From a bacterium SCSIO 12844 (GTDB taxonomy: Bacteria; Pseudomonadota; Gammaproteobacteria; Francisellales; Francisellaceae), in assembly GCA_024397935.1 (NCBI GenBank), contig CP073743.1, forward strand, positions 1,178,001 through 1,242,000: a stretch of DNA of 64,000 nt, written 5' to 3'. The position numbers and the translations under genes are program-made. Shown here piece after piece: positions 36,920 through 45,798 of the stretch; the first letter of the stretch is position 1; every line of letters begins with the position of its first letter. The notes beneath the pieces are model-generated. The model saw only the letters and a list, made by a program, of their open reading frames with translations. It did not search any database and was not told the DNA's origin.

Positions 36920-38377
36920 ATGATAAAAAAGATAACAAATATATTTCAACTTCTCAATCATATTGAATTTGGAGTAACTTTTATACGGTTAATATTGTTA
37001 TTTGGACTGTTTTTTTCTCAAATACAAGCAACAGAAATCACCTTGATTAAAGATAGTCTGACAAGATCTAATAACAATTGTATTTTATTATTATCTGGTC
37101 ATCCAGATAGCAAATTTTGCCAACAGCAGCTAAAGCATGTTGTAGCGCAGACAAAAAATGTATTTCCAGGAAAAAATGCGAATATAGTAACTGGGCAGCG
37201 CGTTGGTGGTATATTTGCTGTTTATCAAAATGATTTAGAATGTTATATCAGTTGTGGTTATAAAGATTTAAATTTTAAAAAAAGGCTTAATGAGCATAGT
37301 GTCTTTGAAATTGCATCAGTTACTAAGACTTTTACAGCAACTATTTTAGGGGTAATGCAGATTCAAAAGAAACTAAATTCTTTGGATTTTGTAAAGCCTA
37401 ACTTACCGTTGGGTTTTACATTTGCATCAAATGAAATGAATGTTACTTATCAACAGCTTGCAACATTTTCTGGTGGCTTTTCTTACTCAGATCCACCAAA
37501 TGCAATTAACCCTAGTACGACTACTTTTCCTCAGAGTAGCTTTGAGGCTGATATTAATAACCTTAATCCAGCAGAGCCACCTTCAACTACAGTTTATACA
37601 GTGAATCCACTACAGTATTTACCAACAGTTAATGTTTATTCAAATTCAAGCTATGGACTGCTTGGGCAAATCCTTGCAAATATTCACTATCCAGGTGTAG
37701 CATTTAATGATTCGGTTTTAAATGCGCTTTATTGTGATTTCATATTAAATCCGTTACGTATGAGTAAAACAAATGTTTGTACTCCGTCACAAACTAAGAA
37801 TAAGCGTTGTACATCTTATAACTCTATTTGTAAATTTCAGGCAGGTTGGCTGATATTAATGGATTTTGTTCCAGGTTATAGAGTTAATAATACAAGCCAT
37901 ATTTTTGAGTCTGCACCATTTTTTCCATATCAACCCTGGGCGGCAGCAGGTTCACTGCGCTCTACTGCATTAGATATGATGAAGTATATGAAGATGATAT
38001 TAGGAGTGACAAATACATCAAAGTTAACAGATGGGGCAAATCTTGGTTTGTCAGGTAATTATTATCTTCCTATTCCACAAGGACAAAAAGCACGTATTAA
38101 TCATCCAGCTCCAAATAGCCCAGCTTATCAAGGGTGGGCATGGGTAGTATTACCTGAAAATGCTAATAAAAACCCTAATAAAATACAGTTTAAACTAGGT
38201 GGTCATTCAGGATTTAATAGCTTTATCGGTGTGGATATGACATTAGGCTATTCTATTGTTATTCTTACAAATACAGGCCCTGATCATAAAGGCAGGGTTA
38301 ATCCTAATGTTGATAGTAGTTTACAGCGTATTGGGGTTAATATAATGGTTGAAACTGCAAAGGAAAGAATTAATTAA
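36920..38377 (+). CDS. Serine beta-lactamase-like (class C / EstB-type) hydrolase
   Basis: 485 residues with an N-terminal hydrophobic signal or anchor (about 21-37). The SxxK motif is in EIASVTKTFTATI (Ser and Lys, about 130-142), the YxN motif is YSNSSYGLLG, and the third triad is HSG in GGHSGFNSFIG. This is the beta-lactamase/DD-peptidase/esterase superfamily. Such proteins can be AmpC-like lactamases, peptidases or esterases; the sequence does not decide between them. It is flanked by AT-rich gaps of 228 and 244 bases in which I see no other gene. Confidence 0.87.
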   Translation: MIKKITNIFQLLNHIEFGVTFIRLILLFGLFFSQIQATEITLIKDSLTRSNNNCILLLSGHPDSKFCQQQLKHVVAQTKNVFPGKNANIVTGQRVGGIFAVYQNDLECYISCGYKDLNFKKRLNEHSVFEIASVTKTFTATILGVMQIQKKLNSLDFVKPNLPLGFTFASNEMNVTYQQLATFSGGFSYSDPPNAINPSTTTFPQSSFEADINNLNPAEPPSTTVYTVNPLQYLPTVNVYSNSSYGLLGQILANIHYPGVAFNDSVLNALYCDFILNPLRMSKTNVCTPSQTKNKRCTSYNSICKFQAGWLILMDFVPGYRVNNTSHIFESAPFFPYQPWAAAGSLRSTALDMMKYMKMILGVTNTSKLTDGANLGLSGNYYLPIPQGQKARINHPAPNSPAYQGWAWVVLPENANKNPNKIQFKLGGHSGFNSFIGVDMTLGYSIVILTNTGPDHKGRVNPNVDSSLQRIGVNIMVETAKERIN

Positions 38378-38621
38378 TTTTTTTATATTCTTTTTTTCTT
38401 CAATATTTTTAAATAAACAGAATATATATTAATCTACAGTTGGATTATTATAAAGTTAGTCAAAAATGTGACTGATTTATTTTGAAGTAAACTTTATTAT
38501 AAATAATAATAAATAATTTATAAATCAATACTATATATTGAAAAATAATTATGGTAACTGCTTGGGTTATATTAATTATATAATTCATTAAATTCATTTA
38601 ATAAATTAAGGAAATTCCATT

Positions 38622-39173
38622 ATGTATTCAGAATTTATAGTTTAACCTTTTGAAGAGGTTGAAGTTTCTAGTAAGCCTAGTTCTAATACATATTTTACAA
38701 GCTCAGCTGGCAATAAATTTGGAGATAATGCAAAATTTTTTGTTGGCCTTCCTGATATCTATGAAAAATTGAGTTCAGAATTTGAAGCTGAGTCTATATC
38801 AATGCTAGAGAGGTATGAAGAAACGCACGAGCATGCAGTCGCTCAACTATCAAATCAAGATACACAAAAGTGTTTTACTGCAATCACTTTTTTGATTGCA
38901 TCTTTATATCAGTTAAATGAACATTCCGACTATACAAATGCTAAATTAGATAAAGATCAAATATCAAACATGATAAACTCTTTATCCCCAAAGCAAATTA
39001 TTAATATTTACGATAATCATAACTCATATGGTATTCATTGGACTAATAGCTTATCAAAGCAATTAAATGTCAATCAGAAAGTTGAGTCGCCAGAGCCTTT
39101 ACTTTATAACCAAGGGAATAAACGAAGTGAATATATATCTAGGTTAGCAAGTAAGCCTATGATACCTAATTAA
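38622..39173 (+). pseudogene. Unknown gene with an early in-frame stop codon
   Basis: A ribosome site AAGGA precedes ATG 38622, which reads MYSEFIV and then meets TAA at 38643-38645. The same frame then stays open for 176 codons to 39173, giving an acidic soluble protein (EFEAESISMLERYEETHEH, then KCFTAITFLIASLYQLNEHS). The good start signal plus the matching long frame suggest an intact gene of 183 codons interrupted at codon 8. A new start inside the frame (TTG near 38769) could still give a 134-residue product. No family recognised. Confidence 0.6.
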
Positions 39174-39226
39174 CTTTTATCAATTATACTTTAGTAGTGA
39201 TTATAGATACTTAAATTCATATTATT

Positions 39227-40018
39227 TTAAGATATAGCAGTTACTTGTCTTCCCTTTATTACTGGATCTCTTTGATCGATTAATTCAGCCCATCGAATTA
39301 AATTTGGGTAGTCCTGTATACTTAAAAATTCTCCTGCCTCATAAATACTACGATCTAGTGCGATATGGCCATACCAAGGAAAAATAGCAATATCCGCAAT
39401 TGTATAGTCATTTCCACTAATATATTGGTATTTGGCTAATTGCTGATCTAGTACATCTAGTTGACGTTTTAATTCCATGGTAAATCGATCTATACAGTAC
39501 TGTATTTTTATTGGTGCAAATTTGTAAAAATGGCCAAAGCCACCACCGATGTATGGCGCGCTTCCTATTTGCCAGAATAACCAATTCAAGCATTCAGTAC
39601 GCTTATGCAACTCATTTGAAATTAATGCATTAAACTTTTCTGCTAAATATAATAAAATCGACCCTGATTCAAATATTCGAATACTTGGGTTGACACTATT
39701 ATCGACAAGTGCAGGGATTTTTGAATTTGGGTTTATATTGACAAAGCCACTAGAAAACTGATCACCATCACCAATATTAATCGTATGTGCATCATATTCT
39801 GCACCTTTATGCCCTAATGCTAATAACTCCTCAAGCATAATACCAATTTTAATACCATTAGGCGTTGCAAGAGAGTATAGTTGAAGTGGTTTATTACCTA
39901 CTGGTAGCTCTTTTTCAAATCTTGCACCTGCGGTTGGTTGATTGATAGAACCCCAAGTACCACCAGGGTTAGTTTCAGGACTCCAAACTTTAGGTAGTAT
40001 ATATTCTTCATTTTCCAT
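39227..40018 (-). CDS. yghU: YghU-type glutathione S-transferase / disulfide-bond oxidoreductase
   Basis: 263 residues. Long stretches match E. coli YghU from memory: LPVGNKPLQLYSLATPNG, IGDGDQFSSGFVNINPNSKI, RIFESGSILLYLAEKF, GGGFGHFYKFAPIKI and YTIADIAIFPWYG. The thioredoxin-like N-domain and helical C-domain are both present. YghU enzymes use glutathione to reduce disulfides and organic peroxides. Single gene at the left edge of the accessory region. Confidence 0.94.
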   Translation of the reverse strand: MENEEYILPKVWSPETNPGGTWGSINQPTAGARFEKELPVGNKPLQLYSLATPNGIKIGIMLEELLALGHKGAEYDAHTINIGDGDQFSSGFVNINPNSKIPALVDNSVNPSIRIFESGSILLYLAEKFNALISNELHKRTECLNWLFWQIGSAPYIGGGFGHFYKFAPIKIQYCIDRFTMELKRQLDVLDQQLAKYQYISGNDYTIADIAIFPWYGHIALDRSIYEAGEFLSIQDYPNLIRWAELIDQRDPVIKGRQVTAIS

Positions 40019-40097
40019 TTTAATATTCCAGGTTAATCATGTGCTTATTCAATATAGCATAACTTGTAATAGTAGTGATGCTACTATTTGTTTTATT

Positions 40098-40188
40098 GAA
40101 GGTGAGACTCAATAAATGCTGCGTTGCAGTATACTTTATAAGGGATTGAGAGTTTTCTAAAATTTGTGAAATATGTTTGGTATGCAGG
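40098..40188. repeat. Left-end terminal repeat of the relic integrative element (att-like)
   Basis: About 91 bases here match 47798-47889 closely: both read GAAGG-x-GAGACTC, then AATAAATGCTGC, TTGCAGTATA, AAGGGATTGAGAGTTTT and a final GGTAT-x-CAGG. The first 13 bases resemble the 3' end of tRNA-Leu as read on this strand (55194-55206), with one mismatch. I read this as the left end of an older element inserted at the same tRNA end; the tRNA-like part has decayed (TTTTATT in place of TTTGGTGC). Confidence 0.7.
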
Positions 40189-40218
40189 TGGATGGGGCTT
40201 GTTTATATCATTATGACT

Positions 40219-40822
40219 TTAGCGTTTATTAATAATTTTATTACATAATTCTTCTATATAGCTAACTGATTGGTTGATTTCTTGAGTAATTTCATCATTT
40301 GAGGGGTCAGTATTTTGTAAAACATTTTCTTTTGCTAATAGTTCAAAATCATCTTGAGTAGAGTTATGACCGCTGTCATTGTAAATTCGTAGTAGAGAAA
40401 TGCATTCCAATTTAATTTTATCCCATATATTTAGTATATTATCAAAAGAAGATGATTGATCTTTTCCAAATAACGACTCAAAAAGTGGCTTAAGTTTTAC
40501 TAATTCTACTCTTGAGTTTTCTCTATCATCAAGACGTAATAGTACAACTCCATATTTTGGGTGTTGCTTTGCAAGTTTTATCAAATTATTAGTTTCATCC
40601 AAATTAGCAAGTCGATGTTTTTCACCTTCATATAGAGAAGGATGCCTAATATAATTAATATCTGACCTTATTTTGTGAAAAACATAAATTAACTCTTTTA
40701 TTAATAAAAACTTTTCTTTCCATATTTCAGTTCTTTTGAACTCTTGAAAATATAATCCCAAGTATTGCTGAGGCCGCAATTATAATATTTGCAATGGCTC
40801 CTAAAATTTGTAAACAACTCAT
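40219..40822 (-). pseudogene. Unknown membrane-anchored gene, probably frameshifted in a T4 run
   Basis: The main frame (40219-40779, TTG start) encodes 186 residues of soluble helical protein (FKRTEIWKEKFLLIKELI, then YVFHKIRSDINYIRHP). An ATG at 40822 in the other frame encodes a hydrophobic start MSCLQILGAIANIIIAASA and soon stops. Removing one base from the run at 40747-40750 (AAAA on the plus strand) joins the two into one protein with an N-terminal anchor running straight into QEFKRTEIW. I take this as a one-base insertion or, less likely, a programmed shift. Function unknown. Confidence 0.6.
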
Positions 40823-40894
40823 TTTCTTATAAACTTATTTAAGCAGCTTTATAAAAAAAGTATAGTTTATAATGAAAGATTTAGTATTAACTTA

Positions 40895-41025
40895 TGCTTT
40901 ATCATTAGCATAATAGTGTGGAATATACTATCCTAGTATTTTATTTTTTATGATTTATAAAAGTATAGAATAAAAGATATGATATTATATGATTATATAA
41001 ATTAGTTGTGATATTATTTATTATG
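40895..41025 (-). repeat. Remnant copy of the 5' end and upstream region of the 48677-48886 gene
   Basis: 131 bases match 48857-48987 with few changes. The block includes the first ten codons of the small Cys-rich protein and its upstream region, but here the start codon is changed (ATG to ATT) and the frame ends at once in TAA. It shows that the left element once carried the same backbone gene as the right element. The rest of 40823-41156 shows no other gene. Confidence 0.7.
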
Positions 41026-41156
41026 TATATTTTAATATAAATCATTTTGTTAAATCTGCTTTGGTTGTTATGATATATTTATTTTTATGAATTTGAGAAT
41101 ATTAACAAATATATAAAAATTGAATTATACAGTTTTTAGGCTTATACTAGTTAATG

Positions 41157-41204
41157 ACATAGCCGCTATGCCTCTGATTAAAGCACACTTTAGCGGCTTT
41201 TGTA
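41157..41204 (+). ncRNA. Candidate Abi-associated structured RNA (hairpin upstream of Abi_2)
   Basis: AGCCGCTA (41161-41168) pairs perfectly with TAGCGGCT (41191-41198) across a 22-base loop, and a TTTTGTATTTT tract follows. The GC-rich stem stands out in very AT-rich DNA and ends 20 bases before the Abi_2 start. Abi_2/AbiF genes are known to be accompanied by a conserved structured RNA (the abiF RNA motif), so this is a plausible example. It could instead be a simple terminator of an upstream transcript. Confidence 0.5.
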
Positions 41205-41218
41205 TTTTAGAGGGATAT

Positions 41219-42105
41219 ATGGGATTTAATAAACCTGCACTATCTTTACTAGCTCAGGTTAAACTACTAAAATCACGAGGATTAATAATCAATGATGACC
41301 AACGTGTTATAAGATATTTAGAGCATATAGGTTATTATCGTCTTTCTGCTTATATGATACCATTTTATAACGATAAAAAAGTTCATCAATTTAAGGAAAG
41401 TACAAGTTTTGATGATCTACTAAATTTATATATTTATGATCGTAAATTAAGATTGTTATTATTAGAAGCAATAGAAAGGATTGAAGTTTCATTCTGAAGT
41501 GGTGTAACAAACTTATTTTGTGGGGAGCTTGGCCCGCATGGATATTTGAAGTCTAAATATTTTGATACTCGTTATGATCATAAAACACTTGTTAGCAAGA
41601 TTGAGAAGAAGTGAATAAAAAGAAAGAAGCTTTTATAGGGTATTATATAAAAAAGTACTCCTCTCCTAAGCTTCCACCAATGTGGATGTCCATTCACTTA
41701 TTAACATTTAAAGAGTTAGTGATATTGTATCAAAATATTAGTTATAAAAATCTAAAATCTAGAATAGCAAGTACCTATGGCTTAAAAGATCCTGTGTTAT
41801 CATCATGGATGCGTTCATTATCTGATTTAAGAAATTTTTGCGCTCATCATTCACGTATTTGGAATAGAGTATTTGGCTCAAACGCAGTTTTACCAAAAGT
41901 AAAACCAAAGCATTGGCTTAAATATTTACCAGGCTCTATAGGCAATAATAAGATAGTTCCTAAAAAAAGCTTGTATTATCAGGTTGTGATTATTTGGTAT
42001 TTTTTATCGCAAATGAATATTTATTCAACTTGGTTGGAAAGGGTAGAGGCATTATCAAAAGAGCATAATATAGATATGATTTATCTTAGATTTCCATTGA
42101 ATTGA
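41219..42105 (+). pseudogene. Abi_2-family (AbiD/AbiF-like) abortive infection protein, broken
   Basis: ATG 41219, preceded by AGAGGG, starts MGFNKPALSLLAQVKLLKSR and continues through the family phrases YLEHIGYYRLSAYMIPF and YDRKLRLLLLEAIERIEVS. A TGA at 41495-41497 interrupts the frame; the same frame then continues (GPHGYLKSKYFD) to a stop near 41614. A shifted frame from about 41611 carries the rest, with the conserved SWMRSLSDLRNFCAHHSRIWNR. This contains the HEPN-like R-N-x-x-A/C-H-H catalytic motif. One stop and one frameshift make it a probable pseudogene. The family acts as phage-triggered RNase-type defence. Confidence 0.85.
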
Positions 42106-42262
42106 AAAAATGATTCATTCTGGAATAGTTAAATTTGAAAAACGATTTAGTGCTTAAACATTAACATAATAAATTAACTTAAAATTTTGATGATTTTTCA
42201 TTAAGTATTTAAGATACCTGTTATTAATATTTTTCTTAACTGATAAAATAAGGTTTAAAATC

Positions 42263-43051
42263 ATGGAAGAAATAAAAAAAATATTTAATGCTTTAAAATT
42301 TGGTTTGCCCATTTTCACCGTTTTATTTGTGGGGCTTATCTATATAACAGGTATGGATGAACGGGTGTATCGATATGCAATGATGGGGTTTAATATGGAT
42401 ATTTTCCATTATGATAGAAATGTCATTGTGTTTGATGGTTTTGTCATTTTTTTAAATTGGTTAAATAACTTGTCACCTTTTCCCCTATTGAAGTCATTTA
42501 TTGTAATATCGATAATCTATCTTTTTGGTTTGCGACTTATCTATTGGTTTGTGGTTAAGTTAGCAAGAATTGCGCTATGGTTAACTCGTAAAACTCCATA
42601 TTTAAGGAAAAAATCTAGAAATCCGAATATGAGGCACATTATCAAAAATGCAAAGTACAGATCATATAAAGAATTTGTTGAAATATATAAACTTAATAAC
42701 GTAATCCCAATATCAATGATGCTATTATTATCATTTAGTCTGCCGTTTTATATTTTGCTAAACACATTAACCTATTCTGAGCAGCAAGTTGATAATGGTT
42801 TTAAGGAAATGATCCTTCGTGCCGATTCAAATGCAAATAGTATTCCACTTTACAGTGACACAGATTATTTATTTTTGTATTTAACTAAAAAACATAAAAT
42901 TGCTTTGATTCCATTAAATGAATACCTTTTACATAAAAATGAAGTTGAAAAAAACTTAAAACAATATGTTACCACAACGCCCAGTGAGCAATTTAGAAAT
43001 TTATATAATTCTACTATGGCAAAAAATAAAAATGTTGAAACTACGGCATAG
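42263..43051 (+). CDS. Membrane protein of unknown function
   Basis: 262 residues with hydrophobic segments at about 15-30, 76-105 and 148-170, a basic cytoplasmic-like stretch between (RKTPYLRKKSRNPNMR), and a soluble C-terminal ~90 residues. No motif recognised. The two-to-three helix plus soluble tail design is seen in many defence-associated effector proteins, but no specific match is claimed. It lies between the broken Abi_2 gene and the NTF2-like gene. Confidence 0.6.
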   Translation: MEEIKKIFNALKFGLPIFTVLFVGLIYITGMDERVYRYAMMGFNMDIFHYDRNVIVFDGFVIFLNWLNNLSPFPLLKSFIVISIIYLFGLRLIYWFVVKLARIALWLTRKTPYLRKKSRNPNMRHIIKNAKYRSYKEFVEIYKLNNVIPISMMLLLSFSLPFYILLNTLTYSEQQVDNGFKEMILRADSNANSIPLYSDTDYLFLYLTKKHKIALIPLNEYLLHKNEVEKNLKQYVTTTPSEQFRNLYNSTMAKNKNVETTA

Positions 43052-43069
43052 TCACGATAACCACATTCC

Positions 43070-43785
43070 ATTTTCTTTCTTAGTCTATACTAACAAAACA
43101 GTACTCTTATTAAGATAATGGGATATTTTATGAAACGAGAAAAAAAGACTTTCAAATTTAAGGTAGTAATTAATTTACTGATATTATTGTTTGTTCTAAA
43201 CCTACCTTTAAATTCTTATGCTTCGGATACCTCTAATAACCACTATTTTGATAACTTAAAGCAGATGTTTAGTCAAATGGTTGAAGCAAAAAAAATTGAC
43301 TTAATGAGCACCTTTTATCATAAAGATTTTATTTTATATAGTAATGGTACAACAATGGACTATGATGACTTTTATAACTCACATAAAAAAATATATCAGA
43401 CAAATGTTGGTTACAAAATAGATTATGATACTAACACTATAGTTGAACAAGAGAATAAAATTGCTTGTAGGTTATTTATTACTGTAACCAAGCCAAAACA
43501 GCCACCACAAAAGATAGAAGTAATCCTAGTAGCAGAATACAAAAATAATAAAATCTATAGATTATGGGAATTAACTTATCCAAATTGGCGTAAATCAAAA
43601 ACATTTAAAAATGTTAAATAAAAAATTACTCCATAAACTTAAAAGATTTAGTGATCAAATAGAGAAATTTGTAGTATGAAATAATACATTGCTTATGGCA
43701 TTAAAAAAGCGAAACAAAAGCGATTTTTTTATGACGCAGAGTGGGCTTTAGGCGGGTGAATAAATCCTACTAAGTTATTGTACCT
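43070..43785. repeat. Direct repeat copy A carrying the NTF2-like gene
   Basis: About 715 bases are nearly identical to 46802-47530, same orientation, 3.7 kb apart. The coding part is the same base for base as far as I can compare, except for the last Lys codon and the stop codon; the flanks differ at several sites. The right end (from 43703) contains copy 1 of the dispersed element with AAAAAAGCGAAAC and GGCGGGTGAAT. This indicates recent duplication or gene conversion of the gene. Confidence 0.85.
43118..43621 (+). CDS. Secreted NTF2/SnoaL-like protein, copy A
   Basis: 167 residues from ATG 43118, or 163 from ATG 43130, which has GGGA at better spacing. A signal peptide (VVINLLILLFVLNLPLNSYA) is followed by a single domain with the SnoaL/NTF2 pattern: an N-terminal helix (FDNLKQMFSQMVEAKKID), then YHKDFILYSNGTTMDYDDFY and the strands CRLFITVTKPKQPPQKIEVI and EYKNNKIYRLWELTYPNW. 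Small NTF2-fold proteins bind or isomerise small ligands or act as immunity proteins. Predicted periplasmic. The function cannot be fixed. Protein copy B at 46851-47354 is identical. Confidence 0.75.
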   Translation: MGYFMKREKKTFKFKVVINLLILLFVLNLPLNSYASDTSNNHYFDNLKQMFSQMVEAKKIDLMSTFYHKDFILYSNGTTMDYDDFYNSHKKIYQTNVGYKIDYDTNTIVEQENKIACRLFITVTKPKQPPQKIEVILVAEYKNNKIYRLWELTYPNWRKSKTFKNVK

Positions 43786-43826
43786 TTTTCTATATTTCAG
43801 ATCATTTAGAAATGCTAGAATTTATT

Positions 43827-44732
43827 TTATGAGAAAGAGTGATCTTGTAAATATCTTAGTTGGGCAGAGTCAGCATTAATTTTTTCTCTTTCAGACCATC
43901 CTTCACGATAGAAGAGACTACCAGGTACTGGTAAAAGTTCTTCATTATATGGCATAAAGCCATAAGATTGACTAATTTCTATAAGAATGCTAAAAGCAGT
44001 ATCTTTTAATGAAGCTGATGAACGATCAATAGAAAAGTTCGACTTATCTAATGATGCAGAAGACGTTTCTGCAATAATTTTCATTAAATCAATTAATATC
44101 CTATCTAACCTTTCAATATCATCTTGATTATTGTCTCTATGGTATCGTATCTTATTTAAAATAAGTGATGTTTCCTTATCTTCACAGCATAACAAATTAT
44201 TTATAATAGATTGTAAGTTTTGTTTTTTAATTTTGTATTGGTTACGATTTTTTTCATTATAACCATCTGTTTTTTTTCTTTTATTGATTTCTGCTAATTG
44301 ACTTAAACTTTTATTAAAGAATTTAACAAGACTTTCTAAATTATTATAAGTAGTTTTAGTATTAGCATTTTGAGAGGAGCTGGAAATAGAAAAAAAGTAC
44401 GTTTTTGACTTTTTAGGTTTCTCTAGTGAAATGTTTATGTTCTTTTTGATATCTTCATCCTGTAATAAATTATTTACTATATCTAAAAGTTTAACTAATT
44501 TACCCAATTCAGAATTATTCATTAAATTGACTATATTAAGAGTAATAGTTATTTCATTTGATAACTGCTGCATTTGAGTTTTCATTTGCTTTATATGGTC
44601 ATCTGTTGGTTTAGTAACTACCTGATCAAAGCTATCAATTAAATTTCGTATCTGATCTTTTAAATTGATTAACTTATCTTCTTCTATTTTTTTAAGTTTT
44701 TCACCATACTTATCTTGGGCAGGATTAGGCAT
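43827..44732 (-). CDS. Coiled-coil-rich protein of unknown function
   Basis: 301 residues, strongly helical and rich in Lys, Asn, Ile and Leu, with heptad-like segments (about 10-90 and 125-190) and no membrane segment or signal peptide. The C-terminal ~60 residues (YGFMPYNEELLPVPGSLFYREGWSE) are less helical. No family recognised. The composition resembles secreted effectors of intracellular bacteria, but this is a general impression only. It is transcribed towards the NTF2-like gene, apart from its neighbours. Confidence 0.6.
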   Translation of the reverse strand: MPNPAQDKYGEKLKKIEEDKLINLKDQIRNLIDSFDQVVTKPTDDHIKQMKTQMQQLSNEITITLNIVNLMNNSELGKLVKLLDIVNNLLQDEDIKKNINISLEKPKKSKTYFFSISSSSQNANTKTTYNNLESLVKFFNKSLSQLAEINKRKKTDGYNEKNRNQYKIKKQNLQSIINNLLCCEDKETSLILNKIRYHRDNNQDDIERLDRILIDLMKIIAETSSASLDKSNFSIDRSSASLKDTAFSILIEISQSYGFMPYNEELLPVPGSLFYREGWSEREKINADSAQLRYLQDHSFS

Positions 44733-45047
44733 CTTTTTCCTCCAGCATTAATTATTTAGCCATAATAAATGAAGCATTGCATTATATATTGAAGCGTAAT
44801 ATAGTGCAACTATTAATCTATTGTAAAGTTAACTGGAGACTAATTAGCGATGAAAAACTAATTTAGTGCTTTTTAATATAATCAAATTCTTGTAGTGAAA
44901 GTGTATATAAAATAAATGCTTACAGAAATTTAGAATATCAGAACACATTATTTAAGTAGGTTTTGCACTTTATATTCATAGCTTGTGCTGTGCTTTTTAT
45001 TATGCTAAAAATATTTCACCAAAATAAATTTTAATAAGGGTGCTAAA
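44733..45047. other. AT-rich intergenic stretch, no gene seen
   Basis: 315 bases between divergent genes. I see no open frame of useful length, RNA gene or strong hairpin. It should contain the promoters of both neighbours; a GGGTG ribosome site lies just before the tautomerase-like ATG at 45048. Confidence 0.5.
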
Positions 45048-45368
45048 ATGCCTCAGGTTGAACTTCGATATAGTCAAGAATTAGATTTAAATGTAAAAGA
45101 TATCTTTCAAAAAATAGAAGCGCTTATTAATCAAATTGATTCTACAGCTGGTGTGTGTAAGAGTAGGGCGTATACTACTACAGGGTATCTACACCTAAAC
45201 TGTCATTTTGAAATCATGGTACTGAGAAAAGCACACCGTGATAAAAGTTTCATGGATAATTTGTTAGTTCAGATTGAGTCAGTTGTAAAACCCATATTAC
45301 CAAAAGATTGTTATTATTCTATTAATCTGAATTTTAGTAGTGACTATTATTTTACTTCTAAAACGTAA
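45048..45368 (+). CDS. 5-carboxymethyl-2-hydroxymuconate isomerase-like (tautomerase superfamily) protein
   Basis: 106 residues starting MPQVELRYSQELDLNVKDIF, with Pro at position 2 after Met removal as needed for the catalytic amino-terminal proline of tautomerases. The layout (strand, helix, GYLHLNCHFEIMVLRKAHRD, helix, KDCYYSINLNF) resembles CHMI-type proteins. In genomic context it is unlikely to serve aromatic catabolism, as no partner genes are present. A truncated copy of its 3' half lies at 47617-47760. Confidence 0.65.
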   Translation: MPQVELRYSQELDLNVKDIFQKIEALINQIDSTAGVCKSRAYTTTGYLHLNCHFEIMVLRKAHRDKSFMDNLLVQIESVVKPILPKDCYYSINLNFSSDYYFTSKT

Positions 45369-45379
45369 ATAAATTGTTT

Positions 45380-45670
45380 TTAGACTAGATTCTGAGCTTT
45401 TTTAGTGAGCGCCAAGTCATAAATACTTTTCATATTAAATATTTTACCATCTCTAACTGCACATATAACAACCTCATCGACACTATAACCATTTTTTGTA
45501 TGGTATCGTAAGGTAAGTGTAAAGTAAGAATTATCTTCATTAGCACAGTGAATGACAGTATCAAATTTAACAATGTTGGAAAGGCTTTTTTCAATATATT
45601 CAGTCGAATCAAGAAATTTATCCAAGAAACTATCTTTATTGGCTTGTTTCCAAAATGGTGAAGAAAACAT
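45380..45670 (-). CDS. NTF2/SnoaL-like protein, apparently lacking its N-terminus
   Basis: 96 residues from ATG 45670 with the late part of an NTF2-fold domain (FTLTLRYHTKNGYSVDEVVI, VRDGKIFNMKSIYDL). The frame stays open upstream for 25 more codons (LSRQCHLNPDILSDDF) without a start codon, until a stop next to the neighbouring divergent gene. Family members are usually ~120-130 residues, so the 5' part with its start was probably lost in a rearrangement near 45712-45750. It may be a remnant. Confidence 0.55.
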   Translation of the reverse strand: MFSSPFWKQANKDSFLDKFLDSTEYIEKSLSNIVKFDTVIHCANEDNSYFTLTLRYHTKNGYSVDEVVICAVRDGKIFNMKSIYDLALTKKAQNLV

Positions 45671-45798
45671 GAAGTCATCTGATAAAATATCAGGATTTAA
45701 ATGGCATTGTCGTGATAAGCGTTTTAATTGATTTTGGTGTGTGGGCTAGTGAAAAGTATTATTGCTATAATTGTATTGTAAAAATATATTTTTTGGTT

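Noticed and set aside
45430-45678. Second 82-residue minus-strand gene overlapping the NTF2-like remnant
   Set aside because: It is an out-of-frame shadow with no domain pattern; the other frame carries the NTF2-like strands.
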